The notes under the pieces: generated by a model
The model's input: the letters and a program-made list of their open reading frames with translations, nothing else
Databases searched by the model: none
What the model was told of the DNA's origin: nothing
Translations under genes and position numbers: made by a program
In this document: piece by piece, positions 53,079 through 61,975 of the stretch
How the letters are laid out: the number at the start of each line of letters is the position of its first letter
How positions within the stretch are numbered: position 1 is the first letter of the stretch
Assembly: GCA_039819095.1 (NCBI GenBank)
Contig: JBCBSP010000002.1
Span: 248,001 to 312,000 of the forward strand
Direction: 5' to 3'
Length of the DNA stretch: 64,000 nt
Source of the DNA: JBCBSP01 sp039819095
Lineage (GTDB): Bacteria; Pseudomonadota; Alphaproteobacteria; Caulobacterales; Maricaulaceae

Positions 53079-55427
53079 CTAGCTCGCCTCGCGCGCCGGC
53101 GCCGCCTCCGTTGAAAGCGCCTGCACCGCGTCTTCGCTGAGCGCTTTCGCGGCGCGTAGACCGGTCTGCCCGTCCGCGCTCCAGGCGATCTCAGCCCCGG
53201 TCTCAAGGGCGGGTCCGGAGAGCTGGACATGGTCGCCGACTTCACCGACTTGCCCCACTACCCGCATTCCACCCGACGAAATATCGCCGACCTCGGCGGT
53301 GGCGGCGCCCTGCGGCGTGCGCACCTGAACGCGGCCATCGCCTGGCAGGCGCTCATTACTGCGCCGGTTCGCCGCTTCAACAGCCTGACGTACGATGTTG
53401 GGAATGGCGACACTGGCCTCTTGAGACGTGCTCGCCATAGCTTCCACATACCCAGCCATGGCCGCGGCGTCCTGAGATGCGGTTCCGGCGATGGACGCCA
53501 GCTCACTGATTTGGGTTGTGACCTGGGCCAGCGCCGTGCGGTTCTCCTCGATGAAGCCTGCGAACGACCCGGCCGAGGCGCGCTGTTCTTCCATAGCGGC
53601 GGCGACGGCTGAGGTCACCTCGCCGAGCTGGTCGATGGACTCGGAGATATGCCGGATCGCCTCCACGGCCGTCTGCGTGGTGTGCTGAATCTTCGAGACG
53701 CGCTCTGCAATCTGGGTTGTAGAGCTATTGGTCTGTGCGGCGAGCGCTTTGACTTCGCTGGCCACAACGGCGAAGCCCTTGCCCGCTTCGCCGGCGCGTG
53801 CAGCCTCGATGGTCGCATTCAGCGCCAGAAGATTGGTTTGCTCCGCGAGCGCTGTGATGATGCCGACAAAGTCGCTGATTTGGGTGGCGGCCGTGTTCAG
53901 CTCCTCCACATTCTGCTGTGAGCTGGCGGCCCGTTCCACGGCCTGACGCGCGACCGCATCGCCGCGGGCGATCTGCTCGGTCACCTCGGCAATGGCGCCG
54001 GACAATTCCCCGGCGAGCGAAGCGGCTCGATCGGTGCGCTCCATGGTGGCGGCGGTGGCGGCATTCACCTCATCAGCGTTGCGCCCCGCGTTTTGCAGAG
54101 CGGTGCGCATTGATTCGCTTGCGCTCAAAAGGGTCTGCGCGGTATCGGCGACATCACCCACCGTCTGGACGGTGGCGGTCTCCACTTCGTTCGCCATGCG
54201 CGCCAGCACGACACGTCGTTCTTCCAGCGCGATGCGTTCGGCGTCTGCGCGACCCGCTACGGCGGCCTCGCGTTCGCGCGTAGCGTTCATGAAGGCGAGC
54301 GCGGCGCGCGCCAGCACTCCGATTTCGTCGCCGCGGTCGGCGCCCTTGATGTTGAGTTCGGTTTCACCTGCCGCAAGTCGGTCAAGGTCTGTGGTGATGC
54401 GTTTGACCGGGCGGACGACACCCATCACCAGAACGCTGGACAGCAAGATCGTCACGAGCACCGTGATGAAGGCCGCCGTGAAGGACAGCGACGCTGCGCT
54501 TTGCATTTCCGCGCGCCGCGTGGCGGCGACATCGCGGATGTGCTGGCCAAGTTCACGCTCCAGCTCCATGAGCAGGTCAATGCGCTGGGTGGTCAGATCG
54601 AACCATTGCGTTCCGGTGTAACCGCGAACCTCACCGCCATAACCGGCCTGAACAAGGACGTTACGCGCCTCATCGACTGCGCGCGCCTCAGGGCTGGCAA
54701 GCAGCGCATCAAGCCGGCGCCCCCAATCGGGGGTCATCAGTTCGCGGAACTCCTCCATGAAGGCTTCCTGGCGCGCGATGAGGCTGACTGCGCGAGCATG
54801 AGCGGTCTCATCGACAACGCCTGTTGCGAACATGGCGGAGCCGACTGCGCGTTCAATGCCTGCACTTTCCTTGGCATGCATCAGGCCTAGAAACGCCACT
54901 AGCATCTCGCTTGTGCCTTCAGCGTTAGCCATGTGCGAAGCTTCAGCGATGACCAGGAGCAGGCTGCTAATAGCTTGCGTGTAAGGTTGGACCGCTTCCG
55001 ACACGGCAAGATCGCCGTCATTGATGTGCGAGCGATGTATGTCCAGCTGAGCGAGATTAGCCTCGGCCTCACTCAGCCGCGCGGCGAAGGCGCTGCTTAC
55101 GTTGAATTCGCGTACGGCCGATTTGGCCGCCTCATAACGCTGCAAGACGGCATTGGTCGCTTCCCGTTGCGTGGCGAGCAGCGTGCGATACTGAGCGTCC
55201 CCGGCAGAACCGATAAGGCCAGCCGAGCGTCCGCGTTCGCGCTGCAGCTCATGAACCAGCGCACTCAGCTCACCACCGAACTCTGAGACCTGCTCCACCT
55301 GACGCATTTTCGCTGCGTTCTGGAAGTGCACGTTTGCGAAAAGCGCGGCAAAGATCACAAGGCCGAGGGTAGGCAGCGCCACCGCCATGGCCATGCGCCA
55401 TGCGACGGGTGCTGAGTACAGATTCAT
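53079..55427 (-). CDS. Methyl-accepting chemotaxis protein with NIT-type sensor and C-terminal PilZ domain
   Basis: A 782-residue chemoreceptor. The first membrane helix is at about 12-32. A periplasmic nitrate/nitrite-sensing-like (NIT) domain follows (HELQRERGRSAGLIG, MHAKESAGIERAVG), with a second helix near 312-335, then HAMP (VVRPVKRITTDLDRLAAGE) and the signalling hairpin with tip sequence IITALAEQTNLLALNATIEA. At about 690-770 a PilZ domain is appended (RRSNERLP with the RxxxR c-di-GMP motif, DISSGGMRV). This would join ligand sensing, CheA control and c-di-GMP in one protein. Single gene, no che neighbours visible. Confidence 0.9.
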   Translation of the reverse strand: MNLYSAPVAWRMAMAVALPTLGLVIFAALFANVHFQNAAKMRQVEQVSEFGGELSALVHELQRERGRSAGLIGSAGDAQYRTLLATQREATNAVLQRYEAAKSAVREFNVSSAFAARLSEAEANLAQLDIHRSHINDGDLAVSEAVQPYTQAISSLLLVIAEASHMANAEGTSEMLVAFLGLMHAKESAGIERAVGSAMFATGVVDETAHARAVSLIARQEAFMEEFRELMTPDWGRRLDALLASPEARAVDEARNVLVQAGYGGEVRGYTGTQWFDLTTQRIDLLMELERELGQHIRDVAATRRAEMQSAASLSFTAAFITVLVTILLSSVLVMGVVRPVKRITTDLDRLAAGETELNIKGADRGDEIGVLARAALAFMNATREREAAVAGRADAERIALEERRVVLARMANEVETATVQTVGDVADTAQTLLSASESMRTALQNAGRNADEVNAATAATMERTDRAASLAGELSGAIAEVTEQIARGDAVARQAVERAASSQQNVEELNTAATQISDFVGIITALAEQTNLLALNATIEAARAGEAGKGFAVVASEVKALAAQTNSSTTQIAERVSKIQHTTQTAVEAIRHISESIDQLGEVTSAVAAAMEEQRASAGSFAGFIEENRTALAQVTTQISELASIAGTASQDAAAMAGYVEAMASTSQEASVAIPNIVRQAVEAANRRSNERLPGDGRVQVRTPQGAATAEVGDISSGGMRVVGQVGEVGDHVQLSGPALETGAEIAWSADGQTGLRAAKALSEDAVQALSTEAAPAREAS

Positions 55428-55656
55428 GATTCGACTCCAGCATTATTGGTTTCGTGAAACATGCCCGGGTTAGCCTTTCTGAGATGTGAATCACTCGCGC
55501 AGAGGTAGCCGAACACTCAAGGCGGCGGATCGCTGAGCGTCGATCGTTTCAGGCGTATCGCTTTAAGAGGCCGCACAACCCGCCTGACGGAGCGTAAATG
55601 CGCGATTGAGACCCCGCCTCGCCAAGTGTTCGCAAGTGCAATAGGCTCAAGCCGCT

Positions 55657-57120
55657 ATGAGGACGAGCGAGACCAGTGCAAGCCCGGCCGGCCTGTTTGA
55701 GGGCTATGATTCCGGCGGATATTTTTGCGAACTCTTTGGCGGTGACGCCGGCGGGCGTACGCTTCCTTCAGCACTGGTGGAACGGCTGCAGCGGCTGGAA
55801 TTGCGTGCGCTGAAACGGCGAGCCAAGGACGCCAGCCAGCAGCTGATGGATCTGGGGATCACCTTCACGGTCTATTCCGATCGCGACACCATTGATCGGG
55901 TTCTGCCCTTTGATCCGATCCCGCGGATTCTCAGCCGCACCGACTGGGACCAGATCGAGCGCGGCGTGAAGCAACGCGTCGCCGCAATCAACGCCTTTCT
56001 CGACGATGTCTATAATGACGGCAAAATCCTGCGCGACGGCGCCATCCCCGCTGAACTGATCAAAGCCAACAAGCATTATCTGAAAGCCATGGAGGGCTTC
56101 CACCCGCCCGGCGGCGTATACGCGCACATCGCCGGCATTGATCTGGTGCGCGACGGGAGCGGCGAGTTTCGCGTGCTGGAGGATAATGCGCGCACGCCGT
56201 CCGGCGTGTCTTATGTGGTGGAGAACCGCCATCTGATGATGCGCGCCTTCCCCGACCTGGCCGAGGGCGTGGGCATCGCGAATGTCGATGATTATGGCGC
56301 GCGCCTGATGCAGGCGCTGAGCGCGCTGGCGCCCGGCGGGATGCGCGATCCGTGCGTCGCGCTGCTTTCGCCGGGCGTGTTCAACTCCGCCTATTTCGAG
56401 CATGTCTTCCTGGCCCGCGAGATGGGCGCCACCCTGGTGGAGGGACGCGATCTGGTGGTGCAGGACGATTGTGTCTTCATGCGCACTACGGACGGGCTGG
56501 AACGCGTCGATGTCATCTATCGCCGGATTGATGATGACTTCCTGGACCCACAGGCTTTCCGCAGCGATTCCATGCTCGGCGCGCCGGGCCTGTTTGCAGC
56601 CTATAAGAAGGGCCATGTCACGCTCGCAAATGCGCCGGGCGCCGGCGTGGCTGACGATAAGGCGGTCTACGCCTACATGCCCCGCATCATTGAGTATTAT
56701 CTCGGTGAAGACCCGATTATCGCCAATGTCGACACTCATATCTGCCGCGAGCCGGAAGGGCTAGCCTATACGCTCGATCATCTCGATCAGCTGGTCACCA
56801 AGCCAGTCGGGGAATCCGGCGGCTATGGCGTGGTGATCGGCCCGCGCGCCTCAAACCGCGAACTGGCGGCGCTGCGCCGCCAGCTGAAGGCCGACCCGTC
56901 CAATTATATCAGCCAGCCCATGGTGGATCTGTCCGTCTCGCCGACGCTCGCCGGCGCCGGCATCGGCCCGCGCCATGTCGATCTGCGGCCCTTCGCCGTC
57001 ACGGGGCGCGACACCTGGGTGTTGCCGGGCGGGCTGACGCGCGTGGCTATGCGCAAGGGCTCGCTGGTGGTCAATTCCTCTCAGGGTGGCGGATCAAAGG
57101 ATACCTGGGTTCTTGCCTAA
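55657..57120 (+). CDS. Circularly permuted ATP-grasp protein
   Basis: A 487-residue protein of the circularly permuted ATP-grasp type 2 family (DUF404/407-like), with FRVLEDNARTPSGVSYVVEN, DVIYRRIDDDFLDP, KPVGESGGYGVVIG and NSSQGGGSKDTWVL. These proteins are thought to form amide or peptide-like bonds with ATP. It is the first gene of a three-gene operon with an alpha-E protein and a transglutaminase-like protein, a set found together in many bacteria. ATG at 55,657; no obvious Shine-Dalgarno. The 229 bases before it hold only the two divergent promoters. Confidence 0.9.
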   Translation: MRTSETSASPAGLFEGYDSGGYFCELFGGDAGGRTLPSALVERLQRLELRALKRRAKDASQQLMDLGITFTVYSDRDTIDRVLPFDPIPRILSRTDWDQIERGVKQRVAAINAFLDDVYNDGKILRDGAIPAELIKANKHYLKAMEGFHPPGGVYAHIAGIDLVRDGSGEFRVLEDNARTPSGVSYVVENRHLMMRAFPDLAEGVGIANVDDYGARLMQALSALAPGGMRDPCVALLSPGVFNSAYFEHVFLAREMGATLVEGRDLVVQDDCVFMRTTDGLERVDVIYRRIDDDFLDPQAFRSDSMLGAPGLFAAYKKGHVTLANAPGAGVADDKAVYAYMPRIIEYYLGEDPIIANVDTHICREPEGLAYTLDHLDQLVTKPVGESGGYGVVIGPRASNRELAALRRQLKADPSNYISQPMVDLSVSPTLAGAGIGPRHVDLRPFAVTGRDTWVLPGGLTRVAMRKGSLVVNSSQGGGSKDTWVLA

Positions 57121-58048
57121 GCTCGTCGCCCGTTTCGCGGAAAACGCCTTCTGGCTCGGTCGCTATATCGAGCGGTCGGAGAATATCGCCCGCATCATCG
57201 ACGTGAACGCCGCCTTTGCGCGCGATGAGGCCGGCGAAGCGGACTGGAAGAGCGTCGTGGCGCTCTACGCCGACCTCGAGGCGTTCGACAATGGCGAACG
57301 GGCCTTCACCGCTGAAGATGTCGCCTATTTCTACCTGCTTGACCGGGACAACCCCAATTCGGTGCGCGCCGGCATGGCGCAGGCGCGTGAGAATGCTCGC
57401 GCCATCCGCCATTTGATCAGCACGGAGATGTGGGCCGATCTCAACATGGCGTTCAACGAGATGCGCGGTTGGACCCGGCGTGAAGTCCGCTCCACGGCGC
57501 TGGCGGAGACCTGCGCGCGCATCGTCACCGATTGCCAGACATTCGAAGGCATCGCCGAAGGCACCTTCCGTCGCGGCGAACCCTGGCTCTTCTATCAGCT
57601 GGGAAAACTGCTGGAACGGGCCGACCAGACCACGCGCGTGCTGGATATCGGCCACAAACGCCTCGATCCGGGCGCCGATGAGCCGCTGGCTTCGGTGTAT
57701 TGGAACGCGCTGTTGCGCGCAGTATCCGGCTTCCACGCATTCCGGAATCGCCATTCTGTGTCGTCAGGCCCGTCCGATGTCGCGCGCTTCCTGCTGTATG
57801 ATCGCGAATTTCCGCGTGCTGTGGCGTTGTGCATCGAACAGGCGTCGGAACGGCTCAGATCTCTGGAGGCGCGCCATGAGGCGGGTCGGCGCGAGCCGGT
57901 CGAAGCCGCGCGGCGCGCTTTGGAGTTCAGACTGGAGACCGGCCCGGAAATGGAGCTGACCGGCGAGGCGTTGCACGTCTTCCTCGATCAGCTTCAAATG
58001 GAGCTGGGGCGGATGTCCACCGCCCTGGCGCAAAGCTTTTTCCGCTGA
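57113..58048 (+). CDS. Alpha-E domain protein
   Basis: A helical protein of about 311 residues with the family opening VARFAENAFWLGRYIERSEN and later RGEPWLFYQLGKLLERADQT. I place the start at a TTG (57,113), overlapping the ATP-grasp stop, because family members begin just there; a GTG at 57,086 would add nine residues. Alpha-E proteins always travel with circularly permuted ATP-grasp genes and are thought to bind or present the substrate; no catalytic residues are known. Confidence 0.87.
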   Translation: MPKLVARFAENAFWLGRYIERSENIARIIDVNAAFARDEAGEADWKSVVALYADLEAFDNGERAFTAEDVAYFYLLDRDNPNSVRAGMAQARENARAIRHLISTEMWADLNMAFNEMRGWTRREVRSTALAETCARIVTDCQTFEGIAEGTFRRGEPWLFYQLGKLLERADQTTRVLDIGHKRLDPGADEPLASVYWNALLRAVSGFHAFRNRHSVSSGPSDVARFLLYDREFPRAVALCIEQASERLRSLEARHEAGRREPVEAARRALEFRLETGPEMELTGEALHVFLDQLQMELGRMSTALAQSFFR

Positions 58049-58100
58049 TCCGGATGGTCGGGCGCGATGACCGGTCCGGTGAGACCGTGAGGAAAACACG

Positions 58101-59024
58101 ATGGTCCAAGGACCGCCAAACCAGCGCCTGCATGTCCGGCATCTGACCCGTTATCGTTATCACCGGCCGGTCCGTTTCGGCGAACACCGGCTGATGGTGC
58201 GTCCGCGCGACAGCCATGATCTGCGCCTTCTGGACGCCTCGCTGCGCATCAATGTCCCGTGCGAGTTGCGCTGGATGCATGACGTGTTCGGCAACTCCGT
58301 TGCTGTTGCCGACTTCAATGAGGCGAGCGATGTATTGGAGTTTGAATCCAGCATCGTCATTGACCGCTATCCGCTGCAACGCGGCCCGCTGGCCATTGAA
58401 GCCTTCGCGCAGACCCTGCCCTTCAGCTATCCGCTCAGCGAGATCCCGGATCTGGGGCGCACGATCGAGCGCCACTATGCCGACCCGGAACGTAAGGTGA
58501 CAGAGTGGACCCGGCGCTTCCTGGCCCCGGTCGGCGGGGTGATCGAGACCGAGACCTTCCTGCTGTCGCTGACCGAGGCGATCCGCAACGAAATGCGTTA
58601 TGAGACCCGCTATGATCCCGGCGTCCAGACCGCCGTGGAGACGCTGGAGCGTCAGGCCGGCTCATGTCGCGATTACGCCGTTCTGATGATGGAGGCGGTG
58701 CGTAGCGTCGGGCTCGCGGCGCGCTTCGTGTCCGGGTATCTCTACGATCCGGCGATTGATGGCGGTCCCAGCGATATCACCGGCGCCGGCGCCACCCACG
58801 CCTGGATGGAGATTTATCTGCCCGGCGCCGGCTGGGTGGAGTTCGACCCCACAAACGGCTCCGCCGGCGGGCGGAATCTGGTCCGCGTCGCGGTGGCGCG
58901 CGAGCCGGCCCAGGCCATGCCGATCTCAGGATCCTATGAAGGCTCAAGCACCGATTTCGCCGACCTTGAAGTCAGCGTGGAAGTGCGCGCGCTGGACCCG
59001 GCCTCTCAGCATCAGGCCGCGTAG
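58101..59024 (+). CDS. Transglutaminase-like cysteine protease-fold protein
   Basis: A 307-residue protein with an N-terminal beta domain (VRHLTRYRYHRPVRFGEHRL) and a transglutaminase-like core with triad Cys189 (AGSCRDYA), His233 (ATHAWMEIYLP) and Asp249 (VEFDPTNG). It is probably a cytoplasmic peptidase or amide-transfer enzyme acting with the ATP-grasp and alpha-E proteins encoded upstream. GAGGAAAA precedes the ATG. Confidence 0.92.
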   Translation: MVQGPPNQRLHVRHLTRYRYHRPVRFGEHRLMVRPRDSHDLRLLDASLRINVPCELRWMHDVFGNSVAVADFNEASDVLEFESSIVIDRYPLQRGPLAIEAFAQTLPFSYPLSEIPDLGRTIERHYADPERKVTEWTRRFLAPVGGVIETETFLLSLTEAIRNEMRYETRYDPGVQTAVETLERQAGSCRDYAVLMMEAVRSVGLAARFVSGYLYDPAIDGGPSDITGAGATHAWMEIYLPGAGWVEFDPTNGSAGGRNLVRVAVAREPAQAMPISGSYEGSSTDFADLEVSVEVRALDPASQHQAA

Positions 59025-59063
59025 CGCCAGCCGGGCAAGTGTGGACGCCTCGCCTCAGGAGGG

Positions 59064-59099
59064 TTAAAAAGAGTTAATAAATCGGCGCGTGAACGCGCC
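59064..59099. promoter_or_regulatory. CtrA-like half-site pair and hairpin before the OmpA-family gene
   Basis: TTAA-AAAGAG-TTAA (59,064-59,077) resembles the CtrA box but with 6 rather than 7 spacer bases. A perfect repeat GGCGCGT-GA-ACGCGCC (59,084-59,099) follows. Cell-cycle control is only a possibility. Confidence 0.3.
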
Positions 59100-59116
59100 A
59101 AAAGTGGGGTGCGGGC

Positions 59117-59797
59117 GTGACGATCAGGCGGCTATTACTTCTTGCGGGCGCGTTCGCCCTCATCGCGATCGGCGGCGTTATGCTGAAGGCTCAACCGGTC
59201 GAGGATGCGCTCGGCGCGAGAGCCGGCGAGCGCCTGAGCGAGGCTGGTCTGTTGTGGGCCTGGGTCGAGCAGTCAGGGCGAGATTCCTACGTTTACGGTC
59301 ATGCCGCCGACGCCGGGCGGCGCGACAGCGCCCTTCAGGCGGTCAGTGCGGTCTGGGGCGTGCGCCGGGCGCATGATCGCATGACGCTGGCCGATGACGG
59401 CGAACCCATCGGTTCGCAGGACGCCTGCCAGAGCGCGTTCGACGCCGCGCTGACCGGACGCACCGTCGAGTTCGAAACGGGGTCTGCGCAGATCGATCCG
59501 GTCAGCCGGCCCTTGCTGCGCGAGCTGGCGAGCCTGACGCGGCGCTGCGCCGGCTTCGCGCTCGTGGTGGCCGGGCACACCGACAATACCGGCGAGGAGG
59601 ACTTCAACCGCTCGCTGAGCGAGGCGCGCGCCGGTGCGGTGGCCGCCTATCTGATCAGCGCGGGCGCCAATGCGGCCGGGCTGTCCGCCACCGGCTATGG
59701 CAGCACCCGGCCCATCGCCGACAACACCAGTGAAGATGGACGCGCGCTGAACCGCCGCGTGGAATTCCGCGTCGCCACGGCGCCAAACGGGGGCTGA
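59117..59797 (+). CDS. OmpA-family peptidoglycan-binding protein
   Basis: A 226-residue protein with an N-terminal membrane anchor or uncleaved signal (RLLLLAGAFALIAIGGVML) and a short BON-like middle (ALQAVSAVWGVRRAHDRM). The C-terminal OmpA domain has VEFETGSAQIDPVSRPLL, VAGHTDNTGEEDFNRSLS and LNRRVEFRV, carrying the Asp and Arg that bind diaminopimelate. GTG start. It is followed after 5 bases by the helix-hairpin-helix gene, so they form one operon. Confidence 0.87.
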   Translation: MTIRRLLLLAGAFALIAIGGVMLKAQPVEDALGARAGERLSEAGLLWAWVEQSGRDSYVYGHAADAGRRDSALQAVSAVWGVRRAHDRMTLADDGEPIGSQDACQSAFDAALTGRTVEFETGSAQIDPVSRPLLRELASLTRRCAGFALVVAGHTDNTGEEDFNRSLSEARAGAVAAYLISAGANAAGLSATGYGSTRPIADNTSEDGRALNRRVEFRVATAPNGG

Positions 59798-59802
59798 CCG
59801 CC

Positions 59803-60303
59803 ATGACCTATCTGATCGTTGAAATCATCCTGCTTTTGCTTCTCGCCTTTGTGCTGGGCGCGCTTTTGAGCTGGTGGTTCACCCGTCGCGGCGAGGGCTC
59901 GCACGATGCTGAAGCCGGCGCTTCGGTCGATGTCAGCGGCTATGAGGCGCGCATCGCGGAGCTGGAACAGCGCTGCGCCGATTGCGAGAGCGAACGCTCC
60001 AGCCTCACCAGCCAGCTCGCCGCCATGCCGCTGGCCGCAGCACCCGCCAATGCCGGCCCGCCGGACGATCTGAAGCGGATCAGCGGAGTGGGCGCTGTGA
60101 TCGAGAAGAAGCTGCACGATGCGGGCGTGACCAATTACGCCCAGATCGCCGCCTGGAGCGCGACCGACATCGCCGACATCAATGAGCGCCTCGTCTTCAA
60201 GGGCCGCATCGAACGCGAAAACTGGGTCGAGCAGGCCAGGACGCTCGCCGGCGGCGGCGAAACCGAATTCACCAAACGCTATGACAGCGAGGACGAGGGC
60301 TAG
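59803..60303 (+). CDS. Membrane-anchored helix-hairpin-helix protein
   Basis: A 166-residue protein: one N-terminal membrane helix (VEIILLLLLAFVLGALLSWW), a short coiled coil (EARIAELEQRCADCESERSS) and a C-terminal helix-hairpin-helix domain (DDLKRISGVGAVIEKKLHDA, residues about 87-106). The last resembles the predicted 5' nuclease-like family of COG3743. Such domains in membrane-bound proteins often mediate binding rather than cleavage. It is in an operon with the OmpA-family gene. Confidence 0.8.
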   Translation: MTYLIVEIILLLLLAFVLGALLSWWFTRRGEGSHDAEAGASVDVSGYEARIAELEQRCADCESERSSLTSQLAAMPLAAAPANAGPPDDLKRISGVGAVIEKKLHDAGVTNYAQIAAWSATDIADINERLVFKGRIERENWVEQARTLAGGGETEFTKRYDSEDEG

Positions 60304-60358
60304 GCCGCCGCTAGCCTCTTTGTCGCCATGAGGCGCGCAGCTTGTGGAAAACGCTCAC

Positions 60359-60399
60359 TTGTTAATATATTCATTTAGACTACAATATTTCCATGAATA
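60359..60399 (+). promoter_or_regulatory. Promoter of the Rrf2 gene, probably leaderless, with inverted repeat
   Basis: TTGTTA (60,359-60,364) and TACAAT (60,381-60,386) are 16 bases apart; the expected transcript start is at or within a base of the ATG at 60,393, and no Shine-Dalgarno is present. TATTCAT (60,368-60,374) and ATGAATA (60,393-60,399) form a 7-bp inverted repeat over the promoter, a possible autoregulatory site. Confidence 0.5.
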
Positions 60400-60863
60400 G
60401 CCGTTTTACGCTCGCGGTTCACCTGACTGGCATGATCGCTTGGATCGACCGAGAACAATCTCGGTCCGCCACTTCGGCTGAGCTGGCGGCGAGCGCCGGA
60501 GCTCATGATGTGTTTGTTCGAGGAATTCTCGGAGACCTCTCTCGCGCCAACATCGTTCGCTCGCAACGCGGGCGCAATGGCGGGACAACACTGGCCCGCC
60601 CCGCTGTCGACATCACGCTTGCAGACGTGTACCGCGCGGTCGGGGAGCACGAGAAGTCATTGCTCGGTGATTATCCAGGCGGAGGCGAGAAGAGTTGCAT
60701 CGCTGGACGTGTGATCGAGACTTACTTGTCCAGCGTCTATCGCTCTGCTGAAGCCGTGCTGATGGAAGACCTAACCAACCGAACCATCGACGAAATGTCA
60801 CGGCACGTCGCTGGCGAACTCCAAAAGCGCACAGTTCAAAGCCAAACGCATTCAACTCAATAA
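60393..60863 (+). CDS. Rrf2 family transcriptional regulator without the Cys cluster
   Basis: A 156-residue Rrf2 regulator with the winged helix TSAELAASAGAHDVFVRGIL and RSQRGRNGGTTLARP. IscR/NsrR members have three clustered Cys for an iron-sulfur cluster; here only one Cys (KSCIAG) is seen, so it should sense something else, as in the BadM or YwnA types. The SDR gene lies 184 bases downstream on the same strand; an inverted repeat GACAA-AA-TTGTC in that gap could be its operator. Confidence 0.87.
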   Translation: MNSRFTLAVHLTGMIAWIDREQSRSATSAELAASAGAHDVFVRGILGDLSRANIVRSQRGRNGGTTLARPAVDITLADVYRAVGEHEKSLLGDYPGGGEKSCIAGRVIETYLSSVYRSAEAVLMEDLTNRTIDEMSRHVAGELQKRTVQSQTHSTQ

Positions 60864-61047
60864 GGTCCGAGTGCAATCAGAGCAAATGCTTGAGCCTGAA
60901 ATTTGTAGTCACTTTGGAGACAAAATTGTCCTTACACAGTTTGAAACTGATACAGCGCGTTTGTGAAGCGCCAACCTGCTCACATGAATACGCCTCGCGC
61001 CGGACGACCGGTTCCATCAGCTTCGCTAGTCAGATGGAGACCCTGCG

Positions 61048-61944
61048 ATGAGCGACAATGTGAAAACAGCGGTCATCACCGGTGGGACTGGCGGTATTGG
61101 CTTGGAAACAGCCCTGGGCCTGGCGGCCAAAGGCTGGCGTATTATTGTGACAGGGCGCGATGCCGAACGAGCCAGCGATGCAACTCAGGAACTTCTTCAG
61201 GCCGGCGCCATTGAAGCGGTCTCGCTTACAGCGGATTTGGCAAAACAGTCCGAGGTCGTCAGGCTGGCGTCGCAGCTAACCGCGCTGGCGCCCAAGCTTG
61301 ATGTTTTAGTAAACAATGCTGGCGCCCTGCCGGGCGAACGGAAGTTGACACAAGACGGTGTTGAGCTGGCTCTAGCCGTCAACCATGTCGCGCCCTGGCT
61401 GCTTACAAATGCGTTGCTGCCCTCACTTAAAGCGGCTGGTCACGCGCGTGTTGTGATCGTGTCTTCTTCAGGGCATCGCTTTGTGAAATTCAAAGCGGGG
61501 GAGATGGAACCGAGCGGCCCCTATATCGCGTTAACTCATTATGGCCATGCCAAGTTGATCAATCTGATGACAATGTTCGCCTGGGCCCGGGAGCTGTCCT
61601 CCCAAGGCGTATCCCTTCTCGCCTCCGACCCCGGCAGCGCTTCAACTGGTATGACCCAGGCCATGAATTCCAGCTACTTGCCGTGGTATATGCGCTTCAT
61701 CTGGCCGCTGATGAACCTTCTGTTCGGCGGCGGCGATCCGGATGAAAGTCGCCGTAAGGCGGCGGCCTCGTCGATCTTAGCGGCAAGCGATCCAACGCTC
61801 GAGGGCGAAACCGCGCGCTATATCGGCCCGAACGGCAAGGTCGCCGCTCCTTCCAAGATCGCGAGCAATCCCGACAATCAGGCTGAAGCCTTACGGATGA
61901 CGCGAGAGGCTTTCGATCCAGCCCTTATGTTGTCGTCCGTGTAA
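61048..61944 (+). CDS. Short-chain dehydrogenase/reductase
   Basis: A 298-residue SDR of the retinol-dehydrogenase/oxidoreductase type with cofactor loop TGGTGGIG (residues 10-17), NNAG, catalytic Ser in VIVSSSGHRF and Tyr-x-x-x-Lys in HYGHAKLINL. The Arg in TGRD suggests NADPH. The substrate is unknown. It sits between the Rrf2 gene and the convergent hydrolase; single-gene transcription is possible. Confidence 0.88.
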   Translation: MSDNVKTAVITGGTGGIGLETALGLAAKGWRIIVTGRDAERASDATQELLQAGAIEAVSLTADLAKQSEVVRLASQLTALAPKLDVLVNNAGALPGERKLTQDGVELALAVNHVAPWLLTNALLPSLKAAGHARVVIVSSSGHRFVKFKAGEMEPSGPYIALTHYGHAKLINLMTMFAWARELSSQGVSLLASDPGSASTGMTQAMNSSYLPWYMRFIWPLMNLLFGGGDPDESRRKAAASSILAASDPTLEGETARYIGPNGKVAAPSKIASNPDNQAEALRMTREAFDPALMLSSV

Positions 61945-61975
61945 GCGCCGCCGCCCCCGAAGCGAAATGCCGAAA

